Shown: piece by piece, positions 8,428 through 18,044 of the stretch
Layout: each line of letters opens with the position of its first letter
Position numbering within the stretch: position 1 is the first letter of the stretch
Source: Cerioporus squamosus
Taxonomy: Eukaryota > Basidiomycota > Agaricomycetes > Polyporales > Polyporaceae
Direction: 5' to 3'
Length of the DNA: 20,873 nucleotides
NCBI GenBank assembly: GCA_022592435.1
Contig: JABYQS010000486.1
Location: 1 to 20,873 of the forward strand
Position numbers and translations under genes: made by a program
Notes under the pieces: model-generated
The model's input: only the letters and a program-made list of their open reading frames with translations
Database searches by the model: none
Told to the model about the DNA's origin: nothing

Positions 8428-10587
8428 ATGCCTGAAGTCGACGTCTTGAAAGCGATTGAAAGAAACTTGCGGACAGTCATAGATAATTATCCCAGGCGAA
8501 ACAATGGATTATTGCTCCTCGGCAAGACGTCTCCCCACAAGATCTTCACCAGGTTGAGTACTGACCTATGTGCGCATCTGTAGGACATTGGAAGTTCTTC
8601 TTCCGATGCCATGCTCTTGGGACGAAGACCAAAAATTACGACACCCTGACATGGACGTCGCTTGGGTACGACCCCGCGGTGGAAGACCCGGCGGATGGTT
8701 CAGAAGATGTCAAGCTTGACCCATTCGACGAGGATCGTGTCAAGTTGAAGGCGTGGAAGAAGTTTGCACCCCTCCTGCGTCCCTTGGCGGACGGGCCCCT
8801 CTTGGTGGCGTCCAGGGGCAAAGAGCTGGTCGTAGCAGCAGGATTTGTGAGCGACTCTGTTCTGATGCATCGGGCTAACTCTCACCTTACTTCTCTTCTC
8901 TGCTATTTGACAGCATGCTGTCCGCGTTCACCTCGGTCTCGAGGCCTCAGTCTTCGTTGTCTCTCTTGCAGATTTCCAGTCTTTGACCGAGCGGTGTAGA
9001 CCAGGGCCCAACAAGGACAAGGCAAAAGCGAAGCGGTTGAGGTCCTTTGTCCTACCGTCCAGCTTCGTTGTTCCAGGTTCTCCTGCATGGCGCGATTCTA
9101 CTGAGCGGTACATCAACATATTCGCTGCTGTGGTCTGTCAAGATTGTGCCATCATCATCACAGACTTCGCTCGTCTGGTGCGACTCCACGTAATGAGTCG
9201 CAGTCATTTCTGGTTGGAACCCGATCTCAACACGCGATCTCAGGTCAGTATAGCTGTCCTTCTCGGGTCAAACCGTAACTGACTGGAGATATAGTTCTGG
9301 TCAAAGCTGTGGGATGAAGACCACGGTCCTGACTGGGCCACCGAAACGAGTGAGGCTCTGGAACGAGCAGCAGCGTGGAGAAGCGAGGTTCTTGCGCAAC
9401 CCAACGCGCGCGCAGCTCAACTTCCGATTATCGTATCTCTCTACGTCGTTCAGACTGTCTTCAATGGTGTAGGAAAGCACACCGCGAACGACCTCCTACA
9501 CCTTCTCGGATTATGGCCAGGCATGCCGACAATAGATCTCTGCTCCGACGAGTCGGGATTCGAACGTTTCTTGGCGGTACTTGTCCGTTACATGGCGATG
9601 TGGTCATCTGAACACTTCCTCGAGGTCGTAGCTCCGCCCGCAAACCATCCCAACCCCTTTGCATTCAACTACCGATCGCACCGCAACTATATATCCCGTT
9701 ACGTTCACGTCTACCGGAAGAGCTTTGTCAACGTTAGCCCGCAGTTCTATAACGAACTTGTCTCCTGTGGCCTGTTAGATCCGTCTCATACCATAGGTGA
9801 GTGGCCCTTCAACTTTGACGTGTATACCCTCTCACGTGAGCTACAGGCGAGGAGGTCGGTAGCTCTTCGATAGACCTCACGGCGCTTTCATACAAGATCT
9901 TGCCGGTGTACTTCTACAAGATGGGATCTGTGAAGTTCTACTCCGTCATCCGAGCGCGCCGGCCAGACTCGTGGCGATACGCATTGAACGAGCAGTTGGT
10001 GGGCAGCGGACGCGATGTTCCCTTCATGACCGTGCTGATAGGGTGAGTTTGCAGATGCTTGCACCAGATATGCGACGTCTGGCCAATAATACGACCGTGG
10101 GTGCGGCGTCGTTCCGAGAGATGGTGGAGAATGTGCAAGACGTGAGCGCGAAATGGAGGCCTGGTCGCAAGAAGACTGTGAGTCAATGTCTCTGGCCAGC
10201 CTCAGTGCGTGTACTTACATATTGCAACATCGAACAGGCCGGCCTGGACGACCGTACAAAGATCCGCGCAAGAAGGATCTACAGAAAGGTCTCCAGGTCG
10301 TGTCGGGATACATGTACCGCATCCGGGCTCAGTTGCGCAAACTGGAAGATGGAGAGTACTCGGACGGAGCGGAGGACAGCGACAACATCCCCGACGAAGA
10401 TGGACACGACATCGGAGATGGCGATGATGGGTCAGACTCAGATACTCCTTTGTCGGCAGTTGTTCTAGGGAAGCGCAAGCTTCCTGAAGGTCCGAGAGGA
10501 CTCGCTGACACTGCGCCGTCATCCGTCTCTTCCGGTCGAATCACCAGATCGAAGACTCGCGCAGTTGCGCAGAGAAAGGGTATATAG
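8428..10587 (+). CDS. Large orphan protein with acidic, AT-hook-like C-terminus; frame breaks present
   Basis: Clear exons are about 8584-8846, 8914-9243, 9295-9796 and 9847-10042, then 10055-10177 and 10238-10587. Good introns are 8847-8913, 9244-9294, 9797-9846 and 10178-10237 (GTGAGY/GTCAGT donors; CTAAC, CTGAC, CTTAC branches). ATG 8428 begins a plausible first exon, but its junction to 8584 does not keep frame. One missing G at 10041-10043 and one at the 10237/10238 acceptor would each restore frame without extra introns. The product would be roughly 600 aa with long helical segments, no membrane span, then G-R-P-G-R-P-Y-K (AT-hook-like) followed by an acidic Asp/Glu stretch and a basic C-terminus. 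This suggests a nuclear, chromatin- or DNA-associated protein. The family is not recognised. It may be a functional gene with sequence errors, or a young pseudogene. Confidence 0.55.
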
Positions 10588-11392
10588 TGCGATATTGCAA
10601 TATACACGACCGCTCTACAGGAATCTATATCACGTACTACTACTCAGGCCTCAGGTCGTTCAAGGACGTCAGGGCTAACATCTGTCCTCGCCGTTTGGGC
10701 TGTTACTACCGGGCCAATGCCCACTGTAATCACGTCGCACTATACTATAATGCTAGCCGAGTTCCAGCACAGGGAGGAGGGCTAGCGGCTTTTGTGCTGC
10801 AGGAAATCCTGGGTTCCCGCAACACGTGAAGGCGAGGAGGAGCGCGCCCGATGGATGGGACGTTTGTTGACAATTCAATCGTCTTCGCGTCGCCGGAGGT
10901 GGGCAAGAGCGGGTGCTACTTACTATCATGAGGATGCAAGTGCCACAGGCATCTAGGGATGAGTAGGTGAGTAGTAAGAGGGTCTGCATCTGCAAGTCGT
11001 GCATGCGAGCGCACATGCGGTGTGGCGGGACCGCCTTCAGAACAAATTCTATAGCAGCTTGACATCTAACTTCCGAGGGATCATGCAGATGGGGGTACAA
11101 GCCTCCGTCTTCAACGCCTCCGACCGTTGGATACACACTGACAAGGACACGCATTTTCTCGTTACTGGCTCACGACATCTCCCCGGGTGCTGCAGCAAAC
11201 CATGGACGACAACGAGGATAACGAGGGAGAGTGCGGGAGCTGATGGAGACGCGTTGACTGATAGCATACTAAGCACATGGCATAGCGTCATACAATTGAA
11301 GTTAACACTGATACATGGAAAGGGATTACGACAAGAGGGGGCTGACGAAGAACGACCTAATGGGGGTTGGTTGGCCGTTGGTCCCGACGGCG
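10588..11392. other. Convergent intergenic region
   Basis: About 800 bp between the 3' ends of two convergent genes. Five bases past the stop at 10587 is the perfect 12-bp palindrome ATATTGCAATAT (10592-10603), followed by AT-rich sequence that could serve 3'-end formation. Open frames on both strands (for example 10999-11406) have no recognisable content. I see no RNA gene or mobile element. Confidence 0.4.
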
Positions 11393-14300
11393 TCAAGCCT
11401 GATTGAAGGAGTTCGGGTCCATCATCGCGCCGTGGAACCAAGCCTGGAACGTCGGATAAGGGTGCGGTTCACGGAGCAGGTTGCGGAGACCTTCTTCTAT
11501 ACGGACGCTGCAGTGTGAGAAGCAGGAATGGATGTTCAACTGTGGGTTGATGAGCGAACACCCATGCTGCATTGATGGAGAACGACACATACCGGCCCAG
11601 GTGTCGGCACAGGAACGCCTTCAGGTAATTCCTCGCGGTTCCCAGCGTGCTTGATGAAAAACTGACGTAGAGGTCAATTCGATGGTCATCTGACGGATGC
11701 TAGCGTGAACGTACCTTGATCTTCATATTGGGATCGATGGGCACCAGATCGGAACCCGTCATCGTGTGCAGAAACAGACGTGCACGAAGTAGGGGATCCT
11801 CGGCCTCGCTCTGGAAGCGCTCTTCGCCCACGAGCCGTCGAACCTCAGGATGGTCAGGATGCCCGACACCCTTCAGGTAGAACTCAATCCGCTGCGCGAA
11901 CTCAGTCTCGAAGATGAGATCGCGCGCCCCGCGGGACAGCAGGCCAGACGAAGAGGCCTCTTCTTCTTCCGCAATTCTATCGCGGTCGAGGTTGGATCGG
12001 AACTCCAGGCGGTCGAGAATGGTCTGAACATCCTCGAGGCGCTGGTTGAACAACGCCCCCAAGTAGTCCCGGGCCCTATTCTCGAACATCTGCGGTACGT
12101 TAGTCTCACCGCTGCTGCAGGTCGACGATAGACTCACCCTCGAAAGCGACCACCCAGGCGCCAGGCCAACAGACAACCCGTCTGCGAAGGCTTTCAAATC
12201 GACGTACGCAGAGACGTTCGGGGCCCCCAAAGTAGCTGTAGAGACAATAGATGCCTCGATGGAAGCAACGGCCTGGGGCGTGAGGACGCCATGAACGGTG
12301 CCAGGCTGACAACCTAAGCGTCATTGAACAGGACGGGGTCGACGAACATCTCACTTACATCGATCTGACCCGCAGATATCAACGCCATGATGTTCATGTC
12401 GTCGGTCGGAAAAGGCGAAGTACGGTCATATGTAGTCCATGGGAGGAGGCTGCGGAACATGTCCCCATCAAGGCGCTGCATAAAGGCGGGATCAACAATG
12501 CAAGCCTTCTCGCGCCCTTCGATGACGTGACGGAAGAGGAAGGGGGAGATCGGGAGCGGTGCTCCGTGGCCGCCAAGCAGGTGCATCAGACCGACAAATG
12601 CCGTAGCCCGCAGGTTCAGCTGCCTCTCCACCTCGACGACAGAGCCATCAAGGTGCCATCGGATGGTCGAGAAACGCCCGACGTTTTGCCAGACTTGAGT
12701 GTTCGAGAGGAGTATTTGGAGAGCCCTCCTCAAGACGGCACGGAGGACGGCCTCTCCGAACGCCGCTCCGCTGACACAACTGGGCATCAGTACTATGCAC
12801 TCAAGTCAGATGACGACCAATGAACTCACACACGGAGGTCGAAACCTTTCGCGAAACGGAGCAGCCTCAACAGTGATGTGAGGTTGCACACGGGACCGCG
12901 GATCCGGAAGCGGCGGAACAAAGCGTCTCGGAACTCGGCCTCTTCGGCAGCGGTTCCACCTTGGATGTCGTGAGCGAAGAGCCAATGTAGCAAGAAGATC
13001 AAGATCTGCGCGGCCTGGTCGATATCGTCGCAATGGATCATGGGGGCCTTGACAGCATACACCTCCGTAGGGATGGTGTCCACGATGCGCTTTATCCACG
13101 CGGCAATCTCCCGATGGGTGGGAATGTTGAGAGGAGAGCCCTCCTGACGAACAAACAAACGTGTCAGTATTGGAAGGCTTCAGATGAAGGACGAAGTGGC
13201 TTACCGTGTGCGCCGATGGCTCGGCGCTCACTAGAGTAACTGCAACTTCGTGCGTAGGGGGGTCAGTTGTCGCAGGAGTAACGGAGGCATGATGAGCATT
13301 CGCAACCATCTGGGGCGGGAGAGGAGCCAGCTCTCTGACGGGACTGAAGAGACGGCGACGGGTGGATGGGCGGAACCTGTCAGTGTCCTTGAAGCAATAC
13401 GCCAGGACGTCAGGATACAAGACTCAAGTGCAATACAGAACCGACGTACCTCTGACTCCTCGCGACGCCGAGTAGAGCCTGCGAGTGAGGAACTAAGACC
13501 ATGGTCCTGTGGGACTCGTCAGCACATAACGTGAATGCAAAGATGTCAGAAATGGGGGACTCACCTCGAGCGACGTGTCCATGCTGCGGCCTTCCTCCTG
13601 GTCACTGTCGCTGGCAGCCGTGCCGGCTGCCACTGCAGCCCGAGTCCGATGAGGACGACGGCCACCGGTGGATATGCGAGCTGTAGTTCGTCGTCGTCGG
13701 CCGCGCTAGAGTTCAAAAATGTATTGAGTACGGCTCAGACCGGTGGTATGTACTACACCGAAACAGAACTCACAGCGCGATCGAGAGGAGTCGGGTCGTG
13801 GGCCGTCAGCGCCGACGGCGCCTCGGATACATCTGGGTTAGGCAGGAAGAGGGGGGCGGTGACGTCGGTAGGGGTGACAAGAGGCGATTGCGGAGTGGGA
13901 GGGCGCTCATCGTCCTCACGCTCGTCCATCATCCTGTCAGCGGTATCCGGGACGTCATCAGCAGGTAGGGGTACATCCTGGGGTTCTGGGGAGGCGGGTT
14001 GCGAGAGGAGCCGGGGCTCCGGACATGCCTCAATACACCTGGCCTGGAACGACGGCTCGACACCAGTAAACACTCGGGGCCCGAAGCAGGGATGAGGCTC
14101 TGTGCGGCAGAGGATGTCCAAGTAATCGTTCAACCCTGGCAACCCCTTCATCCATAAGTCGACGCGGGAGAGGTGTGAGTGGATATCGCCATAGCGAGGG
14201 ACTAGATACAGGAAGTCAGTGGCACATCGACGATCGAAGGACGTGCACGGAACATACCGACACGGAGCATCGGAAAGTCAGCCCAAGGGCCACCCCAGGG

Positions 14301-15787
14301 ATACCCGATGCTTGTGAAACGTTTGTGCTGTAACACCTTCGCGGTGAACGTAGACGCGGTGAGGCTGTCGTACAGGTTGTGCCTTTTCTGATGGAGGTCT
14401 GACTTTGTGTTCGTGTGCAGCAGAACGAAAGGCAGCTGGGTGGGTCCACGCGGATTGACTTTATCGTCGAAGCCAGTCAGAACCAGAGAATGTTCCTGGC
14501 AGTGAGCGATGAACTGCTGACCAAACTGCTGCCAGCACGGTCCTTCCGAGGGGAGGTCAACGGTGAAGAGGAGTTTGAAGTCGGCGGAGCGGTCGAGTAC
14601 AGTAGTGAAGTCGTCTGGAGCAAACGCCATGTGGGAACCCGGCCAGCAACCGGATCGTAACTTGTCAGCGGGATGCTAGATGTGTGGATAACGTTGAGCA
14701 TGCAGCAGAGAAACCATCAAAACATGGCTGCGCACCTTGAAAGGGAATAGATGCACGACGAAAGTCGTGCTCCCCGCACCTGGCACTGCACCAGCAGAAG
14801 AGCTGGCGTTCTGCCCTGCCGCAGAGGTGGAAGGCAAACTGCTGCTGCTCGTGGCCGTGGATGCACTCGCGACCGGACCAGCAGGCGTACGAACGCGAGG
14901 TGTATTGAACGCTCCGGAGATGCCGGAGGCTGAACGCGCACGCTCGAAGCTGGCCACGCGGCGGTCATTGGTGCTACCGGGTTCGGCTGACCGGAGGCCG
15001 GTATACGCGGCAATCGGAGGCGAGCCAGCCAGGCCAGCCGAAGTGCCGGCGAACATAGTCGGCGCCGGGGCCAGAATACCTGGGGGTGGAGGCAGGGGAG
15101 TATTGAACGAAGACGCCGTTGTCCTAATGGTGCAAGGGTTCAACGGGATGCAAGGTGATCGAAGGACGGATGTTGAGCGGCTTACATTATGGCACCAGTC
15201 GAGCTGAAAGGCTGGCCGGGGAAAGGCCCAGGGGCGTTATGAACGAACGCGCCCAGACCAAGAGTCCTGCGTCAAGAGTGCGTCAGCACGACGATGGACG
15301 GCACGAACCCGAAGGTAGGAACTCACATAGGACCGGAGGCGGAGGTCGTGTTGTAGACTGGGGGATGGGAGCGCAAGGGAGCACCGCATTGGCATGCCGT
15401 CATGAAGTCCCACTCCGAAGGATCGAGAGCCTGCAAGAACGATCAGCTACAGAGATAGAGATTGGTAACAGGTTACGCACCGAGAAGAACCCGCCGCACT
15501 GATTGCGAGGGTATGCACCGCGCTGGAAGGCAGGGTTGCGCGTGAACAGCTCCTCATGCAGAACCTGGTGCGCTAGCCACTCATGGCCACACGCAGCGCA
15601 CGGCTCGTTGGCGTGCAGAGGGCTCTGCAGGAGAGATGTTGAAGATGAACGAGTAGACAACGGAAATATAACTCACCACGCGGGAGACACCGTTGACCAA
15701 TACGATCCAGCCAGCACAAGGCGGCTCCCCGGGGTTCTGGCACTCCTGATGCAAGCACGTGCCGCGAGGGGACATCTGAGTGGCCAT
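11393..15787 (-). CDS. HECT-like E3 ubiquitin ligase with Cys/His-rich N-terminus, 1182 aa
   Basis: Sixteen exons stay in frame: 15787-15677, 15624-15481, 15430-15327, 15266-15186, 15123-14736, 14675-14258, 14201-13774, 13705-13565, 13506-13450, 13387-13205, 13143-12830, 12779-12359, 12305-12138, 12089-11715, 11661-11593, 11539-11393. All introns are 48-68 nt; the 12779 acceptor could be nine bases further on. Residues 1-101 hold paired Cys (C11, C16, C24, C46-x2-C49-G-H-x-W-x2-H56, C98-x-C100), probably zinc binding. Residues 120-276 are Ser/Ala/Pro-rich; 460-690 are acidic and Arg-rich and disordered. From about 690 the sequence resembles a HECT fold: R-A-T-A-F-V-G-L (847-854) then P-I-S-P-F-L-F, as in an N-lobe; M-T-G-S-D-L-V-P near 1096; and H-S-C1140-F, 42 residues from the end, where HECT ligases carry the catalytic Cys in a H-T-C-F motif. 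Expected role: ubiquitin transfer. HECT assignment is from motif order, not a search. Confidence 0.7.
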
Positions 15788-15836
15788 AACGACTACGAGA
15801 GGTTGTGAGCAAAGCGGAGTGTGCGGCGGCGACGGA

Positions 15837-15877
15837 GCAAACGCGTATGTTGGGACTTGAACAACATACGCATTTGC
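15837..15877 (-). promoter_or_regulatory. Long hairpin at the predicted mRNA 5' end of the HECT-like gene
   Basis: Arms 15837-15852 and 15862-15877 are complementary at 15 of 16 positions with a 9-nt spacer. In RNA from the minus strand the one mismatch becomes a G-U pair, so the transcript forms a continuous 16-pair stem; plus-strand RNA would have a C-A mismatch. It lies 50-90 nt upstream of ATG 15787 and just downstream of a minus-strand TATA box, so it should sit at or near the cap. Confidence 0.6.
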
Positions 15878-15895
15878 GCGTGCGGCCAGCTCAGG

Positions 15896-15903
15896 CTTAT
15901 ATA
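15896..15903 (-). promoter_or_regulatory. TATA box of the HECT-like gene
   Basis: The minus strand reads TATATAAG, 109 bp before ATG 15787. With usual 25-35 bp spacing, transcription would start near 15865-15875, inside the hairpin described separately. Assignment rests on sequence and position only. Confidence 0.5.
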
Positions 15904-16036
15904 CCTGTACGCACCTGATAGTCTGTTGAACTTCACGCGATCGTACAACTTCGCCCGCAGGTTGAGTGGACGCGAAGGATCTCAGCGGGGCCCGACGGTC
16001 GCATCATGGGCGGGATCGGGGCGGAGGACGCTTAAT

Positions 16037-16431
16037 AGCAGTGTGATTCAAAAGGTAGCAAAAGGTCGCAAGCGCGTGCAAGTGCGATCGGGTGGCGGTG
16101 CACGGGGAAGCGAGGTGCCTGACGCACTTTGCCGGTCAGTGGCCTTGTGCAGTTTGACCGCCGTGCAAAGTCGACCATACCCGCGCAAAAGTGTGCATAA
16201 CCTTGCAAGGCGGTCTCCGATGGTCGTAGGCTGCATAGCCACCCGATTACGCGAGTTTTCGGTCGCTGCATGCCTGGGGCGATGAGACAGATGGTGTGAA
16301 TGCGTGCAAGACCGTGCAAGACCTTTCAAAACAATGCAACGTGGATCAAAGGCGTTCAAAAGTTACCATAACAGTCCAAAAGTATGCAAAAACCTGCAAT
16401 GTGCGACAAAGGGGTGCAATACTGATCAAAC
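16037..16431. repeat. 10-nt phased CAA (TTG) motif tract
   Basis: The motif CAA recurs at exact 10-nt steps. In block C it starts at 16307, 16317, 16327, 16337, 16347, 16357, (CAT at 16367), 16377, 16387, 16397, 16407, 16417 and 16427. In block B the C positions are 16166, 16176, 16186, 16196 and 16206, and in block A 16039, 16049, 16059, 16069 and 16079. The consensus is NNNNTGCAAA on plus, TTTGCANNNN on minus; the other bases vary freely. It fills the space between the two minus-strand genes and ends about 11 bp past the stop of the dioxygenase-like gene. Ten bases is not a multiple of three, so it is not a coding repeat. Phased A/T steps at the helical repeat would favour DNA curvature. 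Confidence 0.8.
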
Positions 16432-16441
16432 ACCGATTCCA

Positions 16442-17718
16442 TTAATTTAGTCCTAAGAACCCTGTCATAAAAACGTCGTGATTGCGCAGGTAGTTGATTA
16501 TGGCCGAGTGCGCGTCGCTCCCCATGGCGATGTTGGCAGGTGCCTGCACATGGAACACAAAGGCGTGAGGGATTCACCACGAGTGTGTATGACGCACGGG
16601 GAGTCTACGCACCGACTGGCCCCCGCCGAAGGAGAAGCCAAAATTCCTGGGCTTCGTGTTCCGCCTGTTCGGGTCGTCGTCCTCTATCCCCAGAGCCTTG
16701 GCGGCCCACTCGAGCAGAGCGACAGCTAGGTCGTGGTTCTCCATCCAGCCAACGGTGTCCTTGGGCTTGCCTTCGTTACCAAGCATGACCTTGCCCGACG
16801 CGTCGAGGACAAGTAGCAGGTTGCTAAGGAGCATGGCGAGTCGTCAGAGGTATGCCGCATGATGGCTTGGACGGGCTCACCTGCCATCGCACGGCATGTA
16901 CTTGTATCCACGGCTGAGGTACCAGTCAACGGCGTGTGGAGTCCGGTCTTCATCGCTGTGTGCCACGCGAGCACCTATCCACCCGGTACTGGCGACCGGG
17001 AATGATTGAAGCGCCTTGTTCGTATGATCGAAGGCGAGCTCAACGTTGATGTCAACCGGTTCGGCGCGGCCTAGGACGGTGAATACCGACAGCTTATCGT
17101 GGCAGCGGAGAGACCCGTACTCGGTGATGTCCTTGGCGTCCTGCTCGCCACGTTTCTTAACGCGTTTGCGCCAGCTGCGCTCTTTGTCGTACGCAATCTT
17201 GCCCTCTGATTTCTTGTGAGCCGATTTCTTCCTGCGCCCCGATGGATTCCTGCGCCCCGAGGGGTTTACACGCAGGTTGTGTGTCACTACGGGGAAAACA
17301 CCGCCCGGACCTCGGAGGGTGCGTACAATGGCCGATTGCTTCGTCGGTGGGCACGAAGTGTCGTACGGCGCGCAGGGGATGAGGACGAAGGGCACGTCGC
17401 TACCACTTGTAGGCTCTTCTGTGGGCGGGTTATCGACCTCGTCATCGCTAGCGAGCCCACGAGGTCCAGTCCCATCTGGGTCGTCAGAGGCAGCCTGCTC
17501 GGCGGCTAGGGCAAGGGCGAGCAGGTCCGTTTGCAGGCGGTACGGCGTGTGGACTTCTGTGATGGGGGCCAGAGAGGCTCGCGTGAGTCGTACTACGGAT
17601 TCGTCAGGGCAGGTGCTTCACCGGGGAGGTGCGTGGGCGTACCGGGTTGTCGACCATCGGGAGGGCCACGAGAACAAGGGTCGGTGGGCGCATTTGTCAT
17701 CCGTTTGACTACGCGCAT
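16442..17718 (-). CDS. TET/JBP-type dioxygenase pre-core region, catalytic core missing
   Basis: Exons 17718-17643, 17592-16881, 16823-16613 and 16543-16442 join in frame (366 aa from ATG 17718). Introns are 50, 57 and 69 nt with GTACGC, GTGAGC and GTGCGT donors and CTGAC/CTCAC branches. The frame is open upstream of 17718, so the start is provisional. Residues 60-90 are acidic, 115-160 very basic (R-K-K-S-A-H-K-K and similar, likely nuclear localisation). The last 110 residues read V-L-D-A-S-G-K-V, then G-K-P-K-D, an Ala/Leu helix with W, then F-G-F-S-F-G-G-G-Q-S-A-P-A-N-I and a helix ending M-T-G-F. From memory this order matches the stretch before the double-stranded beta-helix core of basidiomycete TET/JBP-like proteins. 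TAA follows at once, so the iron-binding H-x-D core is absent. It may be truncated or a core-less regulator. Similarity is inferred without a search. Confidence 0.55.
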
Positions 17719-17964
17719 GACGTTCAGTCCAGCCGAAGATAACGTCGCGGTTGACACTCTGAGCCCAGCCAAGTGAACGCACCTGCAGCAGGCAAATCCA
17801 TGGCACTCCCCGCGGGTCCTGCGGGGAGGTTTGTTGGGGTGGGCTCTGCAAACGCGGCATTCAGTACAAAGGAGGCAAGTTCCAGGCCAGGTACGGGGCG
17901 ACAGCCCTAGAGTACGAGGGGTGAGCGCACCTGGTCGGGAGCAGGCAACTCTTGCCGGGTTCTG

Positions 17965-18044
17965 AGTGCTCTTGCGGTCATATCCTGGTGTGAGGGGTCC
18001 GGGTCAGTCGCGGGAGGTGGTTGGGGTCATACGGCAAGAGCACT
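17965..18044. repeat. 11-bp inverted repeat around a putative 48-nt intron
   Basis: AGTGCTCTTGC (17965-17975) and GCAAGAGCACT (18034-18044) are perfect complements 58 bp apart, each with an inner GGTCATA. On the minus strand a well-formed intron (18032-17985, GTATGA..CTGACC..CCAG) lies between them, so the arms fall in the flanking exons. The 80-bp unit could be a very small inverted-repeat element, but no clear target duplication flanks it. Confidence 0.35.

Noticed and set aside
7722..8480. Open minus-strand frame of 252 codons
   Set aside because: Composition (Ser/Thr/Leu/Cys-rich, no motif) is typical of an antisense frame, and the plus strand offers a spliced model with proper intron signals.
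8553..8583. 31-nt intron with a perfect TACTGACC branch site
   Set aside because: Too short compared with all other introns here (48 nt or more), weak GTTGAG donor, and it does not lead into the downstream coding frame.
9544..9560. tRNA B-box-like sequence on the minus strand (GTTCGAATCCCGAC)
   Set aside because: No A box or cloverleaf around it; it lies inside a well-supported coding exon.
15573..15812. Alternative minus-strand frame overlapping the first HECT-gene exons
   Set aside because: It lacks the splice continuity seen in the 15787 frame and destroys the Cys/His pattern.
17783..17868. Second CXXC-like Cys cluster as a firm coding feature
   Set aside because: A well-formed splice acceptor (TTTGCAG at 17850-17846) splits it and favours another frame, so it is kept only as part of a finding.
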